Source of the DNA: Mesostigma viride | Taxonomy: Eukaryota > Streptophyta > Mesostigmatophyceae > Mesostigmatales > Mesostigmataceae | DNA: 64,000 nt | Direction: 5' to 3' | Assembly (NCBI GenBank): GCA_009746045.1 | Contig: RPFO01000041.1 | Span: forward strand, 9,876,065-9,940,064 | Shown: piece after piece, positions 49,443-61,694 of the stretch | How the letters are laid out: each line of letters opens with the position of its first letter | Position numbering within the stretch: position 1 is the stretch's first letter | Translations under genes and position numbers: made by a program | The notes under the pieces: generated by a model | Database searches by the model: none | Seen by the model: only the letters and a program-made list of their open reading frames with translations | Told to the model about the DNA's origin: nothing

Positions 49443-51876
49443 CAGCAAGGATAAACAATAAGGACAAAAAGGACAAGCAATTACTGTAAGGGCAGGTTTC
49501 CAGCGTCATAAATAGGGATCCAGCCGGTTGTGGAATCATGATCGACCTGGTGAAAGATTCGGCGCCGGGTACGAAGGCGAAATGCAAAAAGTTAAGGGGA
49601 GGGGACATGCCTAAAGTGCACTTTTCTGGAAACCACACCTATGCATGTGCTAAAAATCCAATGATGATTGGGGACCATAAATATGATAAAAAAATAATTT
49701 TCCAGCCACTTGGGGGGGGTACTAGCCCCCACCATACACCGGTAACGCGCTAAAAATAGAAAAAGACGCTATTTTAGTCACATTTTTCCTAGGACAATGG
49801 GCAAACATATTGGGACCAAATCATATATTCCCGCATAGTTCCCCCACTTTTGAGAAATTCTACCCAGTTGGGACCAAGAAATAAGCATGTTTACTCACGT
49901 TGATGGATTTCCCGCAAAACAGGTACTTTTTTAATCCAAAAAAAAAAAATCAAATCATAAACACATCATATCATGCTCCACCATATATTCCCAAATACTA
50001 CAGGTGGGGGGACATGCAGCCCCAAATTTTCAGGTCATTCTGACAAGCGCAGCTCTAGTTGATGGATTTCCTAGGTAGCCACCTGTGACGAAGCTAAGGG
50101 AGGTTTTTTAGTGTATCTTACCACACTAACACCCCTTTATCCATCCAAACCATGCAAAAACTTGCCAAACCACGTGCTGCCAACCTCTGCACATATGGTA
50201 CCTCCTATGTTCAAGGTTTGACGCCATTCTGACAACAACTGCCCAGGTTGCAACCATTCCAAGACGGCCACCCACGAAGACGCTACAAGGAGGTTTTAGT
50301 TACCATCTGGCCACTTTAGAATCTCCTTCTTCATCAAAGACCTCTGCAAACTGATCAAAGCGCATATAATTAACTCTTGCATGCTGACAACTACACATGC
50401 TCAAGGTTGAGGGTCATTGTGACAAGAACTGCTCAAGTTGATGGGTTTCCTATATGACCACCTGACAAGGCGCTAAGGACCACTCAGTAAGCAGATTGAC
50501 ACAATGACACTTCATATGCCATCCAACATGCACCAAAACCAAGTTAAATATGTTTAGAAAGTAAAATGGGGCGGCGACGCACCTCATACGCCTTCACCGC
50601 CCCTCAAGCATGGCCAGCCTTGCAACTATGTGCATAGCAATAAAGATGGTAGCACCAACATGCCTAACCAGCATTTTCTATGTTTCTCCCAGGTTAGAGT
50701 GGAAGGTTGATTCCAGCCAAGCTAATCAACACAACAACGCCTCCTAAACTGCCCTACCCGCCATGGGCACCAGACAGGGACTATGGAGGGCGAGGAACCA
50801 AGGAGATCATGGTATGCATAGCTTGCATGCAGTCAACCATGTCAACCATGGTTGGCTCAGCACATTGTAGTCTTGTCACATCATCATAACAAGGGAAAGC
50901 TCAAATAAACCAATAGTGGCAGCTATCTACATGCAGTCACACAAATGCAATATCTCCATATTTTAATCACTATAACACCTCCATCCCTGCACGATGAAAT
51001 GCAAAGAAGCCATTGGCGGCCCTTCAGCGCATTAGCGCTGGGATGCCGCTGCGAAGAGAGGGTGCGTCACCCTCACACAACAAGAAGCGTCCATAAGCAC
51101 AACATCCTTGCTAGAACATGTTTCATGAAATGCCTTAAACCTTCCCAAGAAGGTACAGGCTGCGACTGAAGCGGCCCTGACCACAAAATCAACGAAAACA
51201 ATCTAAAGCTGCCAGGTATTCGACAACACAATGGCAAGGAACGGCGAGCTAGCTGGCGGAAACTGCCCAAAAAGAACGCAAAAAACTTCGAACAATGAGC
51301 TCATAGAAGAAAGCACTGATAGCAGATAACATTCGCGACAAATCTGTACCTTGCCCTCGTAAATCCCTCGCCCAGGCGCGCAACAACAGCCGTTCTTCCA
51401 TGGACAGGTCAGACACGCACTGCGCAGGTCTGAACAATTACTTACCGATAATGGCCGAAAATCTGGCAAAAAGCACCAGCTCGGTTTAGAATTCGATGCA
51501 ACCGATATTAATGACTGCTTCACGGTCAGAACAGCCCCCAAAACCGCGATTTTACAGCCGCTATCATGAATTCTATTTCATTCCGCGCGACCAAAAAATT
51601 CAGATTACCCCCCATGCCGATGGCATAAAAAAACAGCAGCGATATTGTAAACCAGCTGATTTCCGCCACAAACTAACATCATAAACTCATCGCCTTTAAG
51701 ATTCTAGTAAAATTTTTGCATTTCGCCTGCCCTAGTGTGGTAGTTTCGCCTGAACGCAGTCGCCATGGCCACTTCCGCAAGGGGTGCGTGCACCGTGCAC
51801 GTGAAATTTGTGACCTTCGGTTCCGGCGCGAATTTTTTGGCGCCAAAATATTCGGGCATGTCCCGTCCCCTTAAAT
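49443..51876. other. Mostly unassigned; diverged ~200-bp repeats at 50020-50530
   Basis: Three related segments start with a TTCTGACAA(G/C)-type block followed by a GTTGATGG(A/G)TTTCCTA-like block and a GACGAAG/GAAGAC/AAGGCGCTAAGG-like block, near 50035, 50225 and 50415. Mono-A runs and short frames are present. No gene is recognised. Confidence 0.45.
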
Positions 51877-53485
51877 CGTTAGCCGCCGACAATCTGGAGC
51901 GTCCGATGATGGATCCAACAGCCGTGATAAACCCGCTAAGTTAGAGGCTCGGGTCGTCCGTACAAATACTAAATCATAAACAACCAATACAAAACAAGCA
52001 AACTACGGAAAACAAACGGCCTTCGGCCCCAACGGTCACAAATCCAACGGAAACGACCCGAAATCGATAACACCACCGAAACGACGCAGCCGCAGGCCGC
52101 GCCGCCGGACGAAAAACAAAGTGACGTGCTCCGCGAGCAATTTGTTGGCTGGCGATGGCAGGAAACGTACGCTAGAAAATTGGGATGGGGAATGCGCAGC
52201 CATGGTTTTATACGTCAAAATTTTATGTTTGAAGAGCAAGTACGAAATTCGAGGTGTGTCAACGGAGTGATACCTGCGTGGGAGAGGTCCGTGTCGCTAT
52301 GGCGACCTGGAAATGGAATGTCGTTGTAGATTTAGGTATTGTAGTATCATGCTTTCAAGCGTACTGGGTGCCTAGTGAAATCAGTTTGCTGTTCGTGGAA
52401 GGCGTCATCATATTGGAAAGAACGCTGGATTTTTTGCCACGGGACGTAACTGGCGATGCCGATGGTGAGGCGTACTACCTACCGGGGTACTACCTGCTCT
52501 CTTTCTGATGCATTTTCATGGTTGCGTTCTTTCCATTTCGCCGAATCCACCTAGTCGCAGCAAAGACATAGCGTAGCGTTGCGTTTTATTTTCTTAGCCG
52601 TGCAGGACGCCATCTTCATGGTCCTTCGAATGTCTTGTGTGAACGTCCGTTGCCCAAGGATCTGTGATGCTTTTTTCTGGAATATACTGGGCTTGGAAAG
52701 CCCCTCTGGATGCTTGCCTGGTCACGGGTTTGGGGCGTCATTTACATTCATGGTGCTTTCTGCGTAAGCTGACTTGCTTCGCACGTGGATTTTCACTGGA
52801 ATGAAGAGCGCGTCTGCTAGCATGTTTACGTGGTGTATAAGGTGATCAATCAACCATTTGTTTATAGAAGGTGTGACAATAGAAGGTGTGTTATATATTT
52901 CTTCATCAAGCATGTCAAAAGTAATCTCCACTCGCTTACAACCTGAATTTTGCTTTGCTGGGTCTGCTGTGTTTGTGTCTCACTGTGCAGGCTATCCCCT
53001 TGGTTGATCAACCAGGTGCTTTTTGGTGGCAGCGGGGCCATATACTCTTCTTGGCGTTTTTCATCCATGGCATGTCAACCAACGCATGCATGCCAGCCCC
53101 TAAACAAGAAAACACTAAGTCACCAAAGAATGGAGGGCATGGTCATGAGCAGGGTAACAGCAGCATTAATATTAAATGGGCATGATGTAAACAGGAAAAC
53201 ACTAAGTCCAATATAGTAGTGCCAAATTAATTTGTATTGTCCGCGCATTTCCGGCGCACGTCGCCGGCCGGACCTTGTGACAGCGCCAGAATTTGTTGTA
53301 TGACTTCTGAGGCGCCACAACACACTGGACTGTGTAGGTAGAAAAATGTCTGCGTCGCGCTTAAATATTTTAATATAATTTTAATGAAAAGTTTGAAATG
53401 TTTCGTAAACCTTACCTAAGCTTAGCCGCTAGGCGGCTAAGCTTAGCCAAACCACATGTGCACATCGATATAGTCTCAAAAAAAA
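51877..53485. repeat. Long interspersed repeat, copy 2 (1.61 kb)
   Basis: Second copy of 47570-49442, ending in the same hairpin and A-run. It lacks several short segments of copy 1 (for example the GTGGGGTGTGGCCGACGAG region and the 174-bp insert) and has a CGTACTACCTAC difference near 52470. Confidence 0.85.
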
Positions 53486-54076
53486 CTTGTAGCCACTCGG
53501 GACGACTTGTAGCCACTCGTCGGGCCATGCGGCCCTCGTGACTACAAGTCGGCCCTCGTGACCACTATAGCGCTGGTCCCACGCGGGTCCAGTGACACAA
53601 GCTACACATGTACATCTGTAGACACGCTCAGGCCTCGGCCTCTACTGAGTACCGACCGACGTGCCCTGCCGAGGCAGTAGAGCGTGGATTGCTGGATGCA
53701 AAAGCGGTTCACTTGGTTCGCGCCTCACCCCGCGCTCGGCCTGCGTCTCGCGTTTTTTTTTCGATTTTCACGATATTTCATGTTCCCCGCCTGTCCAAGG
53801 TATTTTCGAAGGTTTTATGTACTTAATATTATATAATATAAAGTGTTTGTTTGTTTTCTCACAGGGCGACGACCCCGTGCCCACATGAGTTAATTAATTA
53901 ATTTTGTTTGTTTGTTTGTTGAGTCCAGTCCTCAGCCCCCGGAGTTAATTAATTAATTTTCTTTTGTTTTTTTTATGGTTTTCAGCCAGAACATTTTCCA
54001 GAAGCTAATTATTTATTTAAAACTTCTAATGCGGACGGTGTACCCTAGGCTTAGCAGGGATTAACTACTGGTTATC
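53486..54076. other. No gene recognised
   Basis: Begins with a repeated CTTGTAGCCACTCG and a GGCCCTCGTGACTACAAG palindrome-like block (about 53487-53560). Later there are TTAATTAATTAATTTT and GTTTGTTTGTTT tracts. Confidence 0.45.
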
Positions 54077-54473
54077 CGGCGGAGCCCATTTTCGGAAGAA
54101 CCAAAGGTTCGAAGAAAGGGCGAAGCCAATTTAGTTGGAGAGGTGCGTGAGAAGGGGGATGCACGATTAGCGTTACCATTGGACGAAACTTAGCCGACGG
54201 TGGATCTGAGTTTAAAGTTTTTGCATCTGCGGCTGTAGTGGTACGGTCAGTAGAAAAGGGTCTAGTTTTTTGGGAAACTTCAACCGGCGAGTAGACCATC
54301 AACCGAATTTCTGCAAACGGCTAGTTGTATTTTCTGCAAACGGCTAGTTGTATTTTCTGCAAACGGCTAGTTGTATTTGTTTGGCGTGGCGCGGCGCGGC
54401 GGGGTGGGTGGGGTGGTCATTTGCCGAATAATTATGTAGTAACTAGATGTTCTTCCGAAAATGGGCTCCGCCG
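54077..54473. mobile_element. ~397-bp MITE-like element with perfect 25-bp inverted ends
   Basis: CGGCGGAGCCCATTTTCGGA (plus AGAAC) at 54077-54101 is exactly inverted at 54449-54473. The interior holds three tandem ~23-bp copies of TGCAAACGGCTAGTTGTATT (54311-54378) and no transposase. I could not identify a clear target duplication. Confidence 0.75.
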
Positions 54474-54883
54474 ACGAAAGTTTTAACGTGAAAGTTACAA
54501 CGCACGTTACTTGATATTTGGAAGAATGCTCTTCTCTCCCGACCGATTACCTGGAAACGTACACCTATTTACCTGGAAAATTTTACACAAGAACGGGGGC
54601 CCCCGGGCCCCCGGTAGTAACTACAACCAATAGGGGTTTTGGAAATCACACCCGGTGTTGGCAACACCCGATGACAGATGACAATGACGAGAGGCTACGG
54701 TACGCGTCGATAAATACGGGTAACGCTTGCGAAAGGAACGGTGTGGGCCGATAAATACGGGTAACGCTTCAGCAGACGAGGCGGCATGAGCCGGAAACAT
54801 TGTGATCAGGGACGAAACGAACGGAAAGCGCAGCCTACTGGCTCATACTCGCGAAAACCGTTTGTGGGTCAAGATGGCGGCCT

Positions 54884-55507
54884 GTGGGCCATACCATGCC
54901 AAGGCGGCCGCGTAAAGTGTTTATGAACGATGATTTTGAACGTGGCGTAAAAACGACTTCCTGGCCACCACGCCGTTGCACCCGGTTCTCGGTAGAGCTT
55001 GCCGCATCACAGCACTATCGGGTTGAGCCGTCAGAGACTGCTAACGTGTTCAAGGTTTCCTTTGTTGGAGAATGTTCAAATGTGAAGGAGAAGCTTGATC
55101 TGTGCTTGGATTCCTGTGGTCAGGCACAAAAGGAACGTTTGGTTACGACCGGGGAGGACGGCCATGTTTTGGAGTGCACATGCCAATTTCCAACCTTTGT
55201 AGGCCTCCCATGCCGCCATTGTTTAGCCGTTGAGGTGCATCTTCATCAGTGCAAGCAGGTGCCCATTCAATTGGTGTGCGATAGGTGGAAGCAACCCAAG
55301 CCGGACACTATTGAGAGCCAGCTACAATTCCAACAGATGGTAACTGTACACCCTGAGAACAGCCGTGATGATGATGTCAACGTGGATGTCGCTCAAGGCA
55401 CGGAGCCTACGTATACTGACATTCTCGCTCACATGAAGGCATGGGCTTCTTTGGCGCATGAGGGTCGTTGTGGCTCGGATTTTCTCAGGCATTGTAAGTC
55501 ATACTGA
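54884..55507 (+). CDS. SWIM zinc-finger protein, FAR1/MULE-type transposase remnant
   Basis: A 207-residue frame from ATG 54884. The N-terminus is basic. A SWIM zinc finger (CxCx(n)CxH) is at residues 98-112: ECTCQFPTFVGLPCRH, then CLAVEVHLHQCKQVPIQL and CDRWKQ. That arrangement, a SWIM finger followed by an IPxxxxxxRW-like line, is typical of the C-terminal part of Mutator-like transposases and FAR1/FHY3-type proteins derived from them. The catalytic DDE domain is not found upstream. GTAAGT at 55494 could be a 5' splice site. It may be the last exons of a MULE-derived gene or a fragment. Confidence 0.7.
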   Translation: MGHTMPRRPRKVFMNDDFERGVKTTSWPPRRCTRFSVELAASQHYRVEPSETANVFKVSFVGECSNVKEKLDLCLDSCGQAQKERLVTTGEDGHVLECTCQFPTFVGLPCRHCLAVEVHLHQCKQVPIQLVCDRWKQPKPDTIESQLQFQQMVTVHPENSRDDDVNVDVAQGTEPTYTDILAHMKAWASLAHEGRCGSDFLRHCKSY

Positions 55508-55552
55508 CAGCAGAAGACACTGCCATAAAGTCAGGTCAGTCACAATCCGACA

Positions 55553-55846
55553 TTGCCGGGAGGGGATGGAAGTGCTGCTCGCTTGGTAGAAAACCCTTTA
55601 GGTCCTCCACCCCGTGGTCGGGGAAAACAACCACGTAAACAAAGAGCACACCATCCCAACGAGCCACCCATGTCAAAACGCAAGGTCTCTGCAACTCTTG
55701 GTGGAAGTGTTGTCGGTGAGGCTACGGGTACTTCGGGCCCGGGCCCGATGCGGGTTCGTTGCTTCTCTTGGTCACGGAACTGCCCTAGCAATGCCGCGTC
55801 TGCTCCAAGTGTTGGCAGTGCTTGTTCGCAACCCCAACTCCCATGA
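55553..55846 (+). pseudogene. Likely continuation of the SWIM protein: basic tail with knuckle remnant
   Basis: This frame reads VENPLGPPPRGRGKQPRKQR, then PPMSKRKVSATLGGS and RCFSWSRNCPSNA. FAR1/MULE transposases often end with such a basic NP.GPPxxGR segment and a Cys-rich knuckle. It lies 46 bp downstream in a different phase, so a short intron or an indel separates them. Confidence 0.4.
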
Positions 55847-56924
55847 GCAAATATGAAACTGCAACCTCGATGCACCTTCACGAGGTCAATGCCCTCATGG
55901 ATCATTTGGAGGTATTTGCTGGCAATGTTGCTAGCATGGCAGCGCTTGCTTAGTGCAATAGGGAAGGTGCAACTTCTATGCACCACAGGCTGCCTACATC
56001 CTTTCCGGCACATCCATCTTCACGTTAACAATCCTAAGTGGGACAACATGTGTATCCTGGCTACATTTCATCTGTGTTTGTTGTAAGTTGGTGTGTTTCC
56101 TCGGCCATAAAACTTCGTGTCAACATTGAACATCTTCTTGCCGTAGTGTAATATGAGTATCTCAAACATATGTGCCGGGCCATTGTCTTGCTCCCGAACA
56201 TTTTGCGGTGTTTGGCTTTGAGCACTATAATGGAATGTTGGAGTTGTGGTGTCCATTGTAGTGCTTGTTGGCTGCCTCCATGATCGTGAGATGTGGCCTT
56301 GAATCTCATGTGTGTATTTTCTTTCAACGATGGACTTGAGTGCTTGGTTTCTTTGCGTTACTTATACATGTGGCGCCAACTCCTCCCAAATGTACAAGGC
56401 CACCCCCAGACATGCAACCATGCCCTTGTTTCCACACTTGCAGGTGCGGCGCATGGTGGACGGACCTACGTGGCGCTGCATGCGACATATCTTCTTGCTG
56501 CTGCGGCCCGGCTACTATTGCTACACTTATCATCAAGGATGTGGCATATCAGTGGTGCCATCATCATAATGCTTGGCAACGTTTGAAGCTCAATCAGCCA
56601 TCATGGTGTGGACAGTAGGCCTAGTGGCCCTTGCTTGCGATGGAGCCGTGGTGCCATCACTTCCCCCGGTGGACATCTGTGCTTCCCATCAGTTCCAACG
56701 TTCACTACATGTGTTGAGCCACTCATGTTGACGGTGGTTCAAGCATGGTTGAAGCCAGCCTGAAGTGGCTGGTTTGGCATGTGCCGATTTAGTGGCTAGA
56801 CGAGTAGTGGGCTCTCAACCCACTCGGGTGCAAAAAGCGAATCTTCACTGGTAGTTTGACATGTCAGGCTATGTTGGTGAAAGCTCGTGTAGGCTGCCCA
56901 ACTGAGTGGTGGTTTCAATGGCCG
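55847..56924. other. No gene recognised
   Basis: Only short frames without motifs. The sequence has many ATG/CAT-rich stretches and no repeat identified. Confidence 0.45.
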
Positions 56925-57265
56925 CCGCCGCCTCCTCCTCCGGGCCGCCGCCGCCGCCTCCTCCGGGCCGCTGCCGCCTCCAGGCCGCCGCCGTCGCCGC
57001 CGCCTCCTACGGGCCGCTGCCGCCTCCGGGCCGCCGCCGCCGCCTCCTACGGGCCGCTGCCGCCTCCTGGCCGCCACCGCCTCCTCCGGGCCGCTCCGCC
57101 TCCGGGCCGCCGCCGCCTCCTCCGGGCCGCTGCCGCCTCCAAGCCGCCACCGCCTCCTCCGGGCCGCCGCTGCCGCCGCCGCCTCCGGGCCGCCGCCGGC
57201 GGCTCCGGGCTGCTGCCCCCGCCGCCTCCTCTGGGCTGCCACCGCCTTAGCCGGGCCGCCGCCGC
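56925..57265. repeat. GCC/CCG-rich imperfect trinucleotide tract
   Basis: Units of GCCGCCGCCTCCTCCGGGCC and relatives repeat with small changes over about 340 bp. Pro-, Arg- and Ala-rich frames on both strands are consequences of the repeat. Confidence 0.9.
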
Positions 57266-57798
57266 CGCTGGCGTTGGGTAGTGCCATGCATTGTGGTACC
57301 AACCCAAGGTTGCTGTGGGAGTTCCCTTGAACCCTGAGTGCCCCCCCTCCTCAGGATAAAATTACTGGATGTTCCCTAGCAACCGCCACCATTAGGGAGG
57401 ACAGTCAATACTTGCTGACCCACATTTGCCTGACATGTCAATATGTAACAACCAAATCTGACTTGTTGTTACATCCTGAGTTTTGTAATAGTTTGGGATT
57501 TTATTTGAGGCCTTTTGGACAAGTATTGAGCTAGTTATGAGGTTTCCCACGTGCAGAGATATTTGGAGACCTGGACTTTGTCAACTGACTTGTTTAGACC
57601 CTCATTGGTTGTGGCCTGATCCACGTGGGGTTATTAGTTGGTCGGTTTTGCCAAGTCTTAAATGATCCTTTAGGACTCCAGTGCTTATCAAGATTCAGTG
57701 ATTCCACGTCTGGATTCTGCCAGGCTGGTTTGTGTGCTCTTCTGTTACGTGTCTAGTTAGAGGGACGAAAGAATCTTACCTTGTGATGCTGTAACCTG
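57266..57798. other. No gene recognised
   Basis: AT-richer sequence preceding the second LINE. No ORF1 of that LINE is visible here. Confidence 0.45.
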
Positions 57799-60700
57799 AT
57801 GGGTCCATTTCAGGCTAACGGTGGAGCATGCTCGACATGCACGTTGATATTTGGACGTATGGGTTGCCATGCGATCCGCTGTCACTGCCTGCGCCGCAGT
57901 GACGACTGTCAGTGCCATCGAGTCTCCAATCTTATTGGTTTCTGCATCGACAATAATATCGCCATCCTGGGAATCCAAGAACACAGGCGCACTTCATGGG
58001 CCCACGGATCAACTGCCCTTGTTGCTGACGACATCGACGGCTGGCGGTTCTACTACGGAGGCGGCGACGGCACCGGGAACGGGGGCGTCGGTCTCCTCTG
58101 CTCCCCGCTCGCCGTACGCCACATGGGCGAACCCCAGCTGGTCAACGCTCGGCTCCTTGTGGCCACTTTTCATTCGATGGAGGGCCACTCGACCTACGCC
58201 CTGACGGTGGGCGTTGGTTACGCACCCCACTCCGGCCACCCAGAACAAGACCGCAAGGACTTCTTTGCAGCGCTGGAGAACCTGGCGAACGGCATCCCTG
58301 GTCGCAACTACCTCGCTCTGCTGCTGGACGCCAACGCCACGCTACCACCGGGTACTGGCGGATGTCAGCACGCCCCCAACGGTACGGTCTCCAATGCCAA
58401 CACTGAACTTTTTGCTGATTTGCTTACGACATGCGATTTGGTCACTGCCAACACCCGCTTTCCACATAGTCCAGATGCTTTGGTCACACACACCTCGCCA
58501 ACTGGCACTGAACGCTGCATTGACTATGTTGTAATGCGCAAGCGTCATCAAGGATCTGTACTAGCTGCTCGCTCGCATGTGATCCCCCTGGTGCGCTCCG
58601 ATCATCGCATCGTCACCGCCCGCATCCGCCTGCGATTCCCCTCGCCCTTTCGTAAGCACGTGGCACCACCTGATTTGCGCACACTTCAGTTGCTCGAGAA
58701 ATCTGACGACGCTCTGGAGGACTTCCCTGAAAAACGCGCCCACAAGCGCGCCGCAGAGGCGTTCGTCGACGCGCTGGACATCCCGGCCAGCCACGCCCAG
58801 CTGTTCGCTGCCGGCCCGGCATCGGCCCTTCGGCACCTCGCTGACAAGCTGCCCGCGGCCGGGGCCCTACTGCCCCCCGCCGCCCGCCCCGCTTCACCAG
58901 CCTGCACCGGCTCCCCGCCGTCATCCAGGCCCGGCAAGCCCTGCGCGACAACAGCGACCCCGCCCGCTACGCCCGCCTCAAAGCCGATTACCACTCGGCC
59001 ATCCGGCAGGCGACCAAGGAGCAGGAGGACCTTCATGTCCGCGAGTACTTCGCCCACCTCAAGGACCAGCACGGCAAGTACGCCTGGACCCGCCTGCGTC
59101 ACGCCCAACGGCCCGCCGGCGGCGCGCAGCCGGCGCCGCGGACGCTCTCTGGCTCACCGCAGCAGCAGCTCGACCAGTGGTATTCCTCCCAGTCCCGGCT
59201 GCTCGGCGCCCCCCCGCCGCCTCCGCCGCTTGGCCCTCTGGCGGCCGCACGCCTGGCAGTAGCACCGGCGGACGTCCCTGCGCCGCCCACGCCGCCCGCC
59301 GCTGAGCAGGACTACACGTACCCAGCCCTGACGGAACCCCTGGCCGACCCCAACGAGCTCCCGCCGTTCACCGAGCTCGAGCTGAGCACCGCCGCCAAGC
59401 AACTCCGCTTCTATGCCGCCGTTGGACCTGACCAGCTCCCAGCCCCGGTGATTAAGCTGACGGCGCTCACGGGGTTCCTGCTTGACGTCTGCAACCGGAT
59501 CCTGCTTGCCGACGCGCCGCCGATTCCTGAGTGGCAGCACAGCTACCGTATTATGCTGTACAAAAACAAAGGTTCCCCTGACGACCCCGCCAACTACAGA
59601 GGAGTCTGCATCCAGAGCGCCGCACTTAAGTTGTTCATGCGCATGATCCTCAACCGCCTTCGTTCTGCTCTCGACTGTCACCTTGGGAAAGTCAAATGGG
59701 CTTCCGTCCTGGGCGCAACACCGTCATGGCCATCTTCGTCGCGCGTCGCCTCTTCGAGGAAATCGCTCTCCTGCAACCTGGTGAGTTTCCCGCCATCCTG
59801 ATCTTCGTCGACTTCATCAAGGCTTTTGATTCTGTCCGCTGGGACGCTCTATGGGCTGTACTTGCTCGCGCTCGCGTCCCCACTCCCCTGATTACCGTCA
59901 TCCGCACGCTGTATGAGGGGTCGACCACTTCGGTGCGCACTCAACACGGCATTACCCCGCCATGCCCACTGCAGACCGGCGTCTGGCAGGGTTGCGTCCT
60001 GTCGCCGTACCTGTTTATTATTGTAGTGGATTATGTTATGCGCCAGGCACGTGCTCGCTTTGCTAGCATTGCAGGCCGTGCCCCTGGCCTAGCGATCACG
60101 AACGAGCTTGGGGAAGGGGACTAACAAGCAGAATTTACTAGCTGACCTCATTTATGCCGACGACATCACGCTCATCGAGAAGCCGGAGTCTGCCCAACTT
60201 TGGCTGGACTGCCTGGCGCTCGAGGCTCGGGCGGTTGGTCTAGTAGAAATCAGCCCCAAAACGGAGGCCCTGGCCCTCGGCATGGCAGGGCCCCCACCCA
60301 CACTCCGCCTCTTAGACGATGCCGAGGTCAACTACCCTCCTTCAGGCCGCTTCAAGCTGCTCGGCAGTTGGCTTCCCGACTGCGAGGACGACATGACGAC
60401 ACGGATCGGCATGGCGTGGGCGCACCTCCATGACCACCGCCGCTGGTGGAGCAACCCCGCCCTACCCCGGATCGTCAAGCGTGACCTCTTCAAGGTCGTC
60501 AGTCTGACGATCCTGACCTACGGCGCCGAGACGTGGACACTGACGCAGGAGCTGGAGCAACGACCCGACGGCGCCGTCACCAAGATGCTGCGCAAGGCCC
60601 TTAACATCCCCTTTGGTTTGCACATTAGTAATGAGGATTTGTACGCTGATTTGCCCTATGTTTCCCACATTATTAGGCACAGGCGCCTGGGCCTAGCCGG

Positions 60701-61058
60701 GCACCTGGCCCGCACAGATCAGGTAGATACATCAGATAGACTAGCTGGCACCAAGCCCGCCCAGCCTGGGCGATATGTCCTAACCTGGCGTGCCCCCAGC
60801 CGCGCGCGGCAGGGCCGCCACCCGTGGACTTTTCGTGATAGACTCGGCATGGACATGTGCTACACTAGACGTGACGGGCTCACCCCCGGGCAGCCTCCTG
60901 GTTTGTCTGTAATATGGAGGCAGATGGTGCGCAAGGATAGATGGCAAGTAGTGATGAAGGAGACCACCCCCAAGCCTGTGGGGGCTCCGCGTGTGACCAA
61001 GTATGGCATTCATAGCGATTCGGGCCGCGGTGCCCACACCCCTGTAACTAGGACCTAG
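57799..61058 (+). pseudogene. LINE ORF2 (copy 2), several frameshifts, ORF1 missing
   Basis: The endonuclease part (57799 to about 58640) keeps AILGIQEHRR, LLDANATLPPG and RSDHRIVTARI, so the catalytic SDH is intact, unlike copy 1. The frame is lost near 58880 and resumes at about 59448 (YKNKGSPDDPANYRGVCIQ). It shifts near 59690 to MGFRPGRNTVMAIFVARRLF, LIFVDFIKAFDSVRWDALW and GVWQGCVLSPYLFIIVVDYV. It shifts again near 60110 to LADLIYADDITLIEKPE and runs to the stop at 61058 through FKLLGSWLPDCEDD, LTYGAETWTL and RRLGLAGHLAR. At least three frame changes disable it as written. The start is probably a 5' truncation just before the endonuclease. Confidence 0.88.
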
Positions 61059-61158
61059 ATAGCTTATACCATCCATTCCATCCCATGTTCCCCTCCCACT
61101 GAGGACTTTATATGCTCACGTGACGCAGTCACGTGTCTATTAATTAATTAATTAATTA

Positions 61159-61437
61159 AGTGGGCCCAGGTCATAGAGGACAACGAGCCCCCCCCAGTGG
61201 GGAAGCGCCCGCGTGTGCAATCCCGTGGGAGGCACGCCAGACAGCTCCCCTAGGGCAGCGGGCGGCTGTCTAGATAGATGTTGTAGTTAGAATGCTGTTA
61301 GATAGATGTAGTATGTAGCCGATCTAGATAGATTAGACCGGTAGGACTGTTTGCACCCATCCATCCATCCATCCATCGGGGTTAATGCTCCGTGACTCCC
61401 CAACGGGAGCACGAGTCTAATTAATTAATTAATTAAC
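61159..61437 (+). mobile_element. Second truncated LINE tail
   Basis: AAGTGGGCCCAGGTCATAGA encodes KWAQVIEDNEPPPVGKRPRV, aligned with the C-terminal RWQKIVKAHTPDPVGKPPP of copy 1. It ends with CTCCCCAACGGGAGCACGAG and (TTAA)n. A GTCTAGATAGAT repeat and (CATC)n lie inside. It begins abruptly after (TTAA)n at 61140, as expected for a 5'-truncated insertion. Confidence 0.75.
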
Positions 61438-61645
61438 AAACAATTGCTCACACCACATTGGACCGCAATGCGTTGATCAAGAAATATCAAGGAGACAACC
61501 AGCGCATGCGCAGGCCAGAAATCGAGAGGTGCGTTGATCAAGAAATATAATTGTCTCCTTTCAAGTCATGTGCAGTGTTTTTGCTAAGGGGTGGGGGGGT
61601 TCCGGTAATTCCGGTAAGGGTCCCGGCCGAGGCCGGGGGGGGGGG

Positions 61646-61670
61646 TCCGGGGGGGCGGAGCCCCCCCGGA
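61646..61670. repeat. Perfect G/C hairpin
   Basis: TCCGGGGGGG and CCCCCCCGGA form a 10-bp stem around CGGAG, just before a T-run (61680-61694). The layout resembles a hairpin terminator, but the context is eukaryotic and no transcript is identified. Confidence 0.6.
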
Positions 61671-61694
61671 CGGTGGCGATTTTTTTTTTTTTTA

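Noticed and set aside
56796-57307. Pro-, Ala- and Arg-rich frames of 110-170 residues on both strands
   Set aside because: They follow directly from the GCC/CCG tract and exist on both strands at once.
61646-61694. Intrinsic bacterial-type terminator
   Set aside because: The hairpin plus T-run fits the shape, but everything else is eukaryotic and no upstream transcript is supported; it is recorded only as a hairpin.
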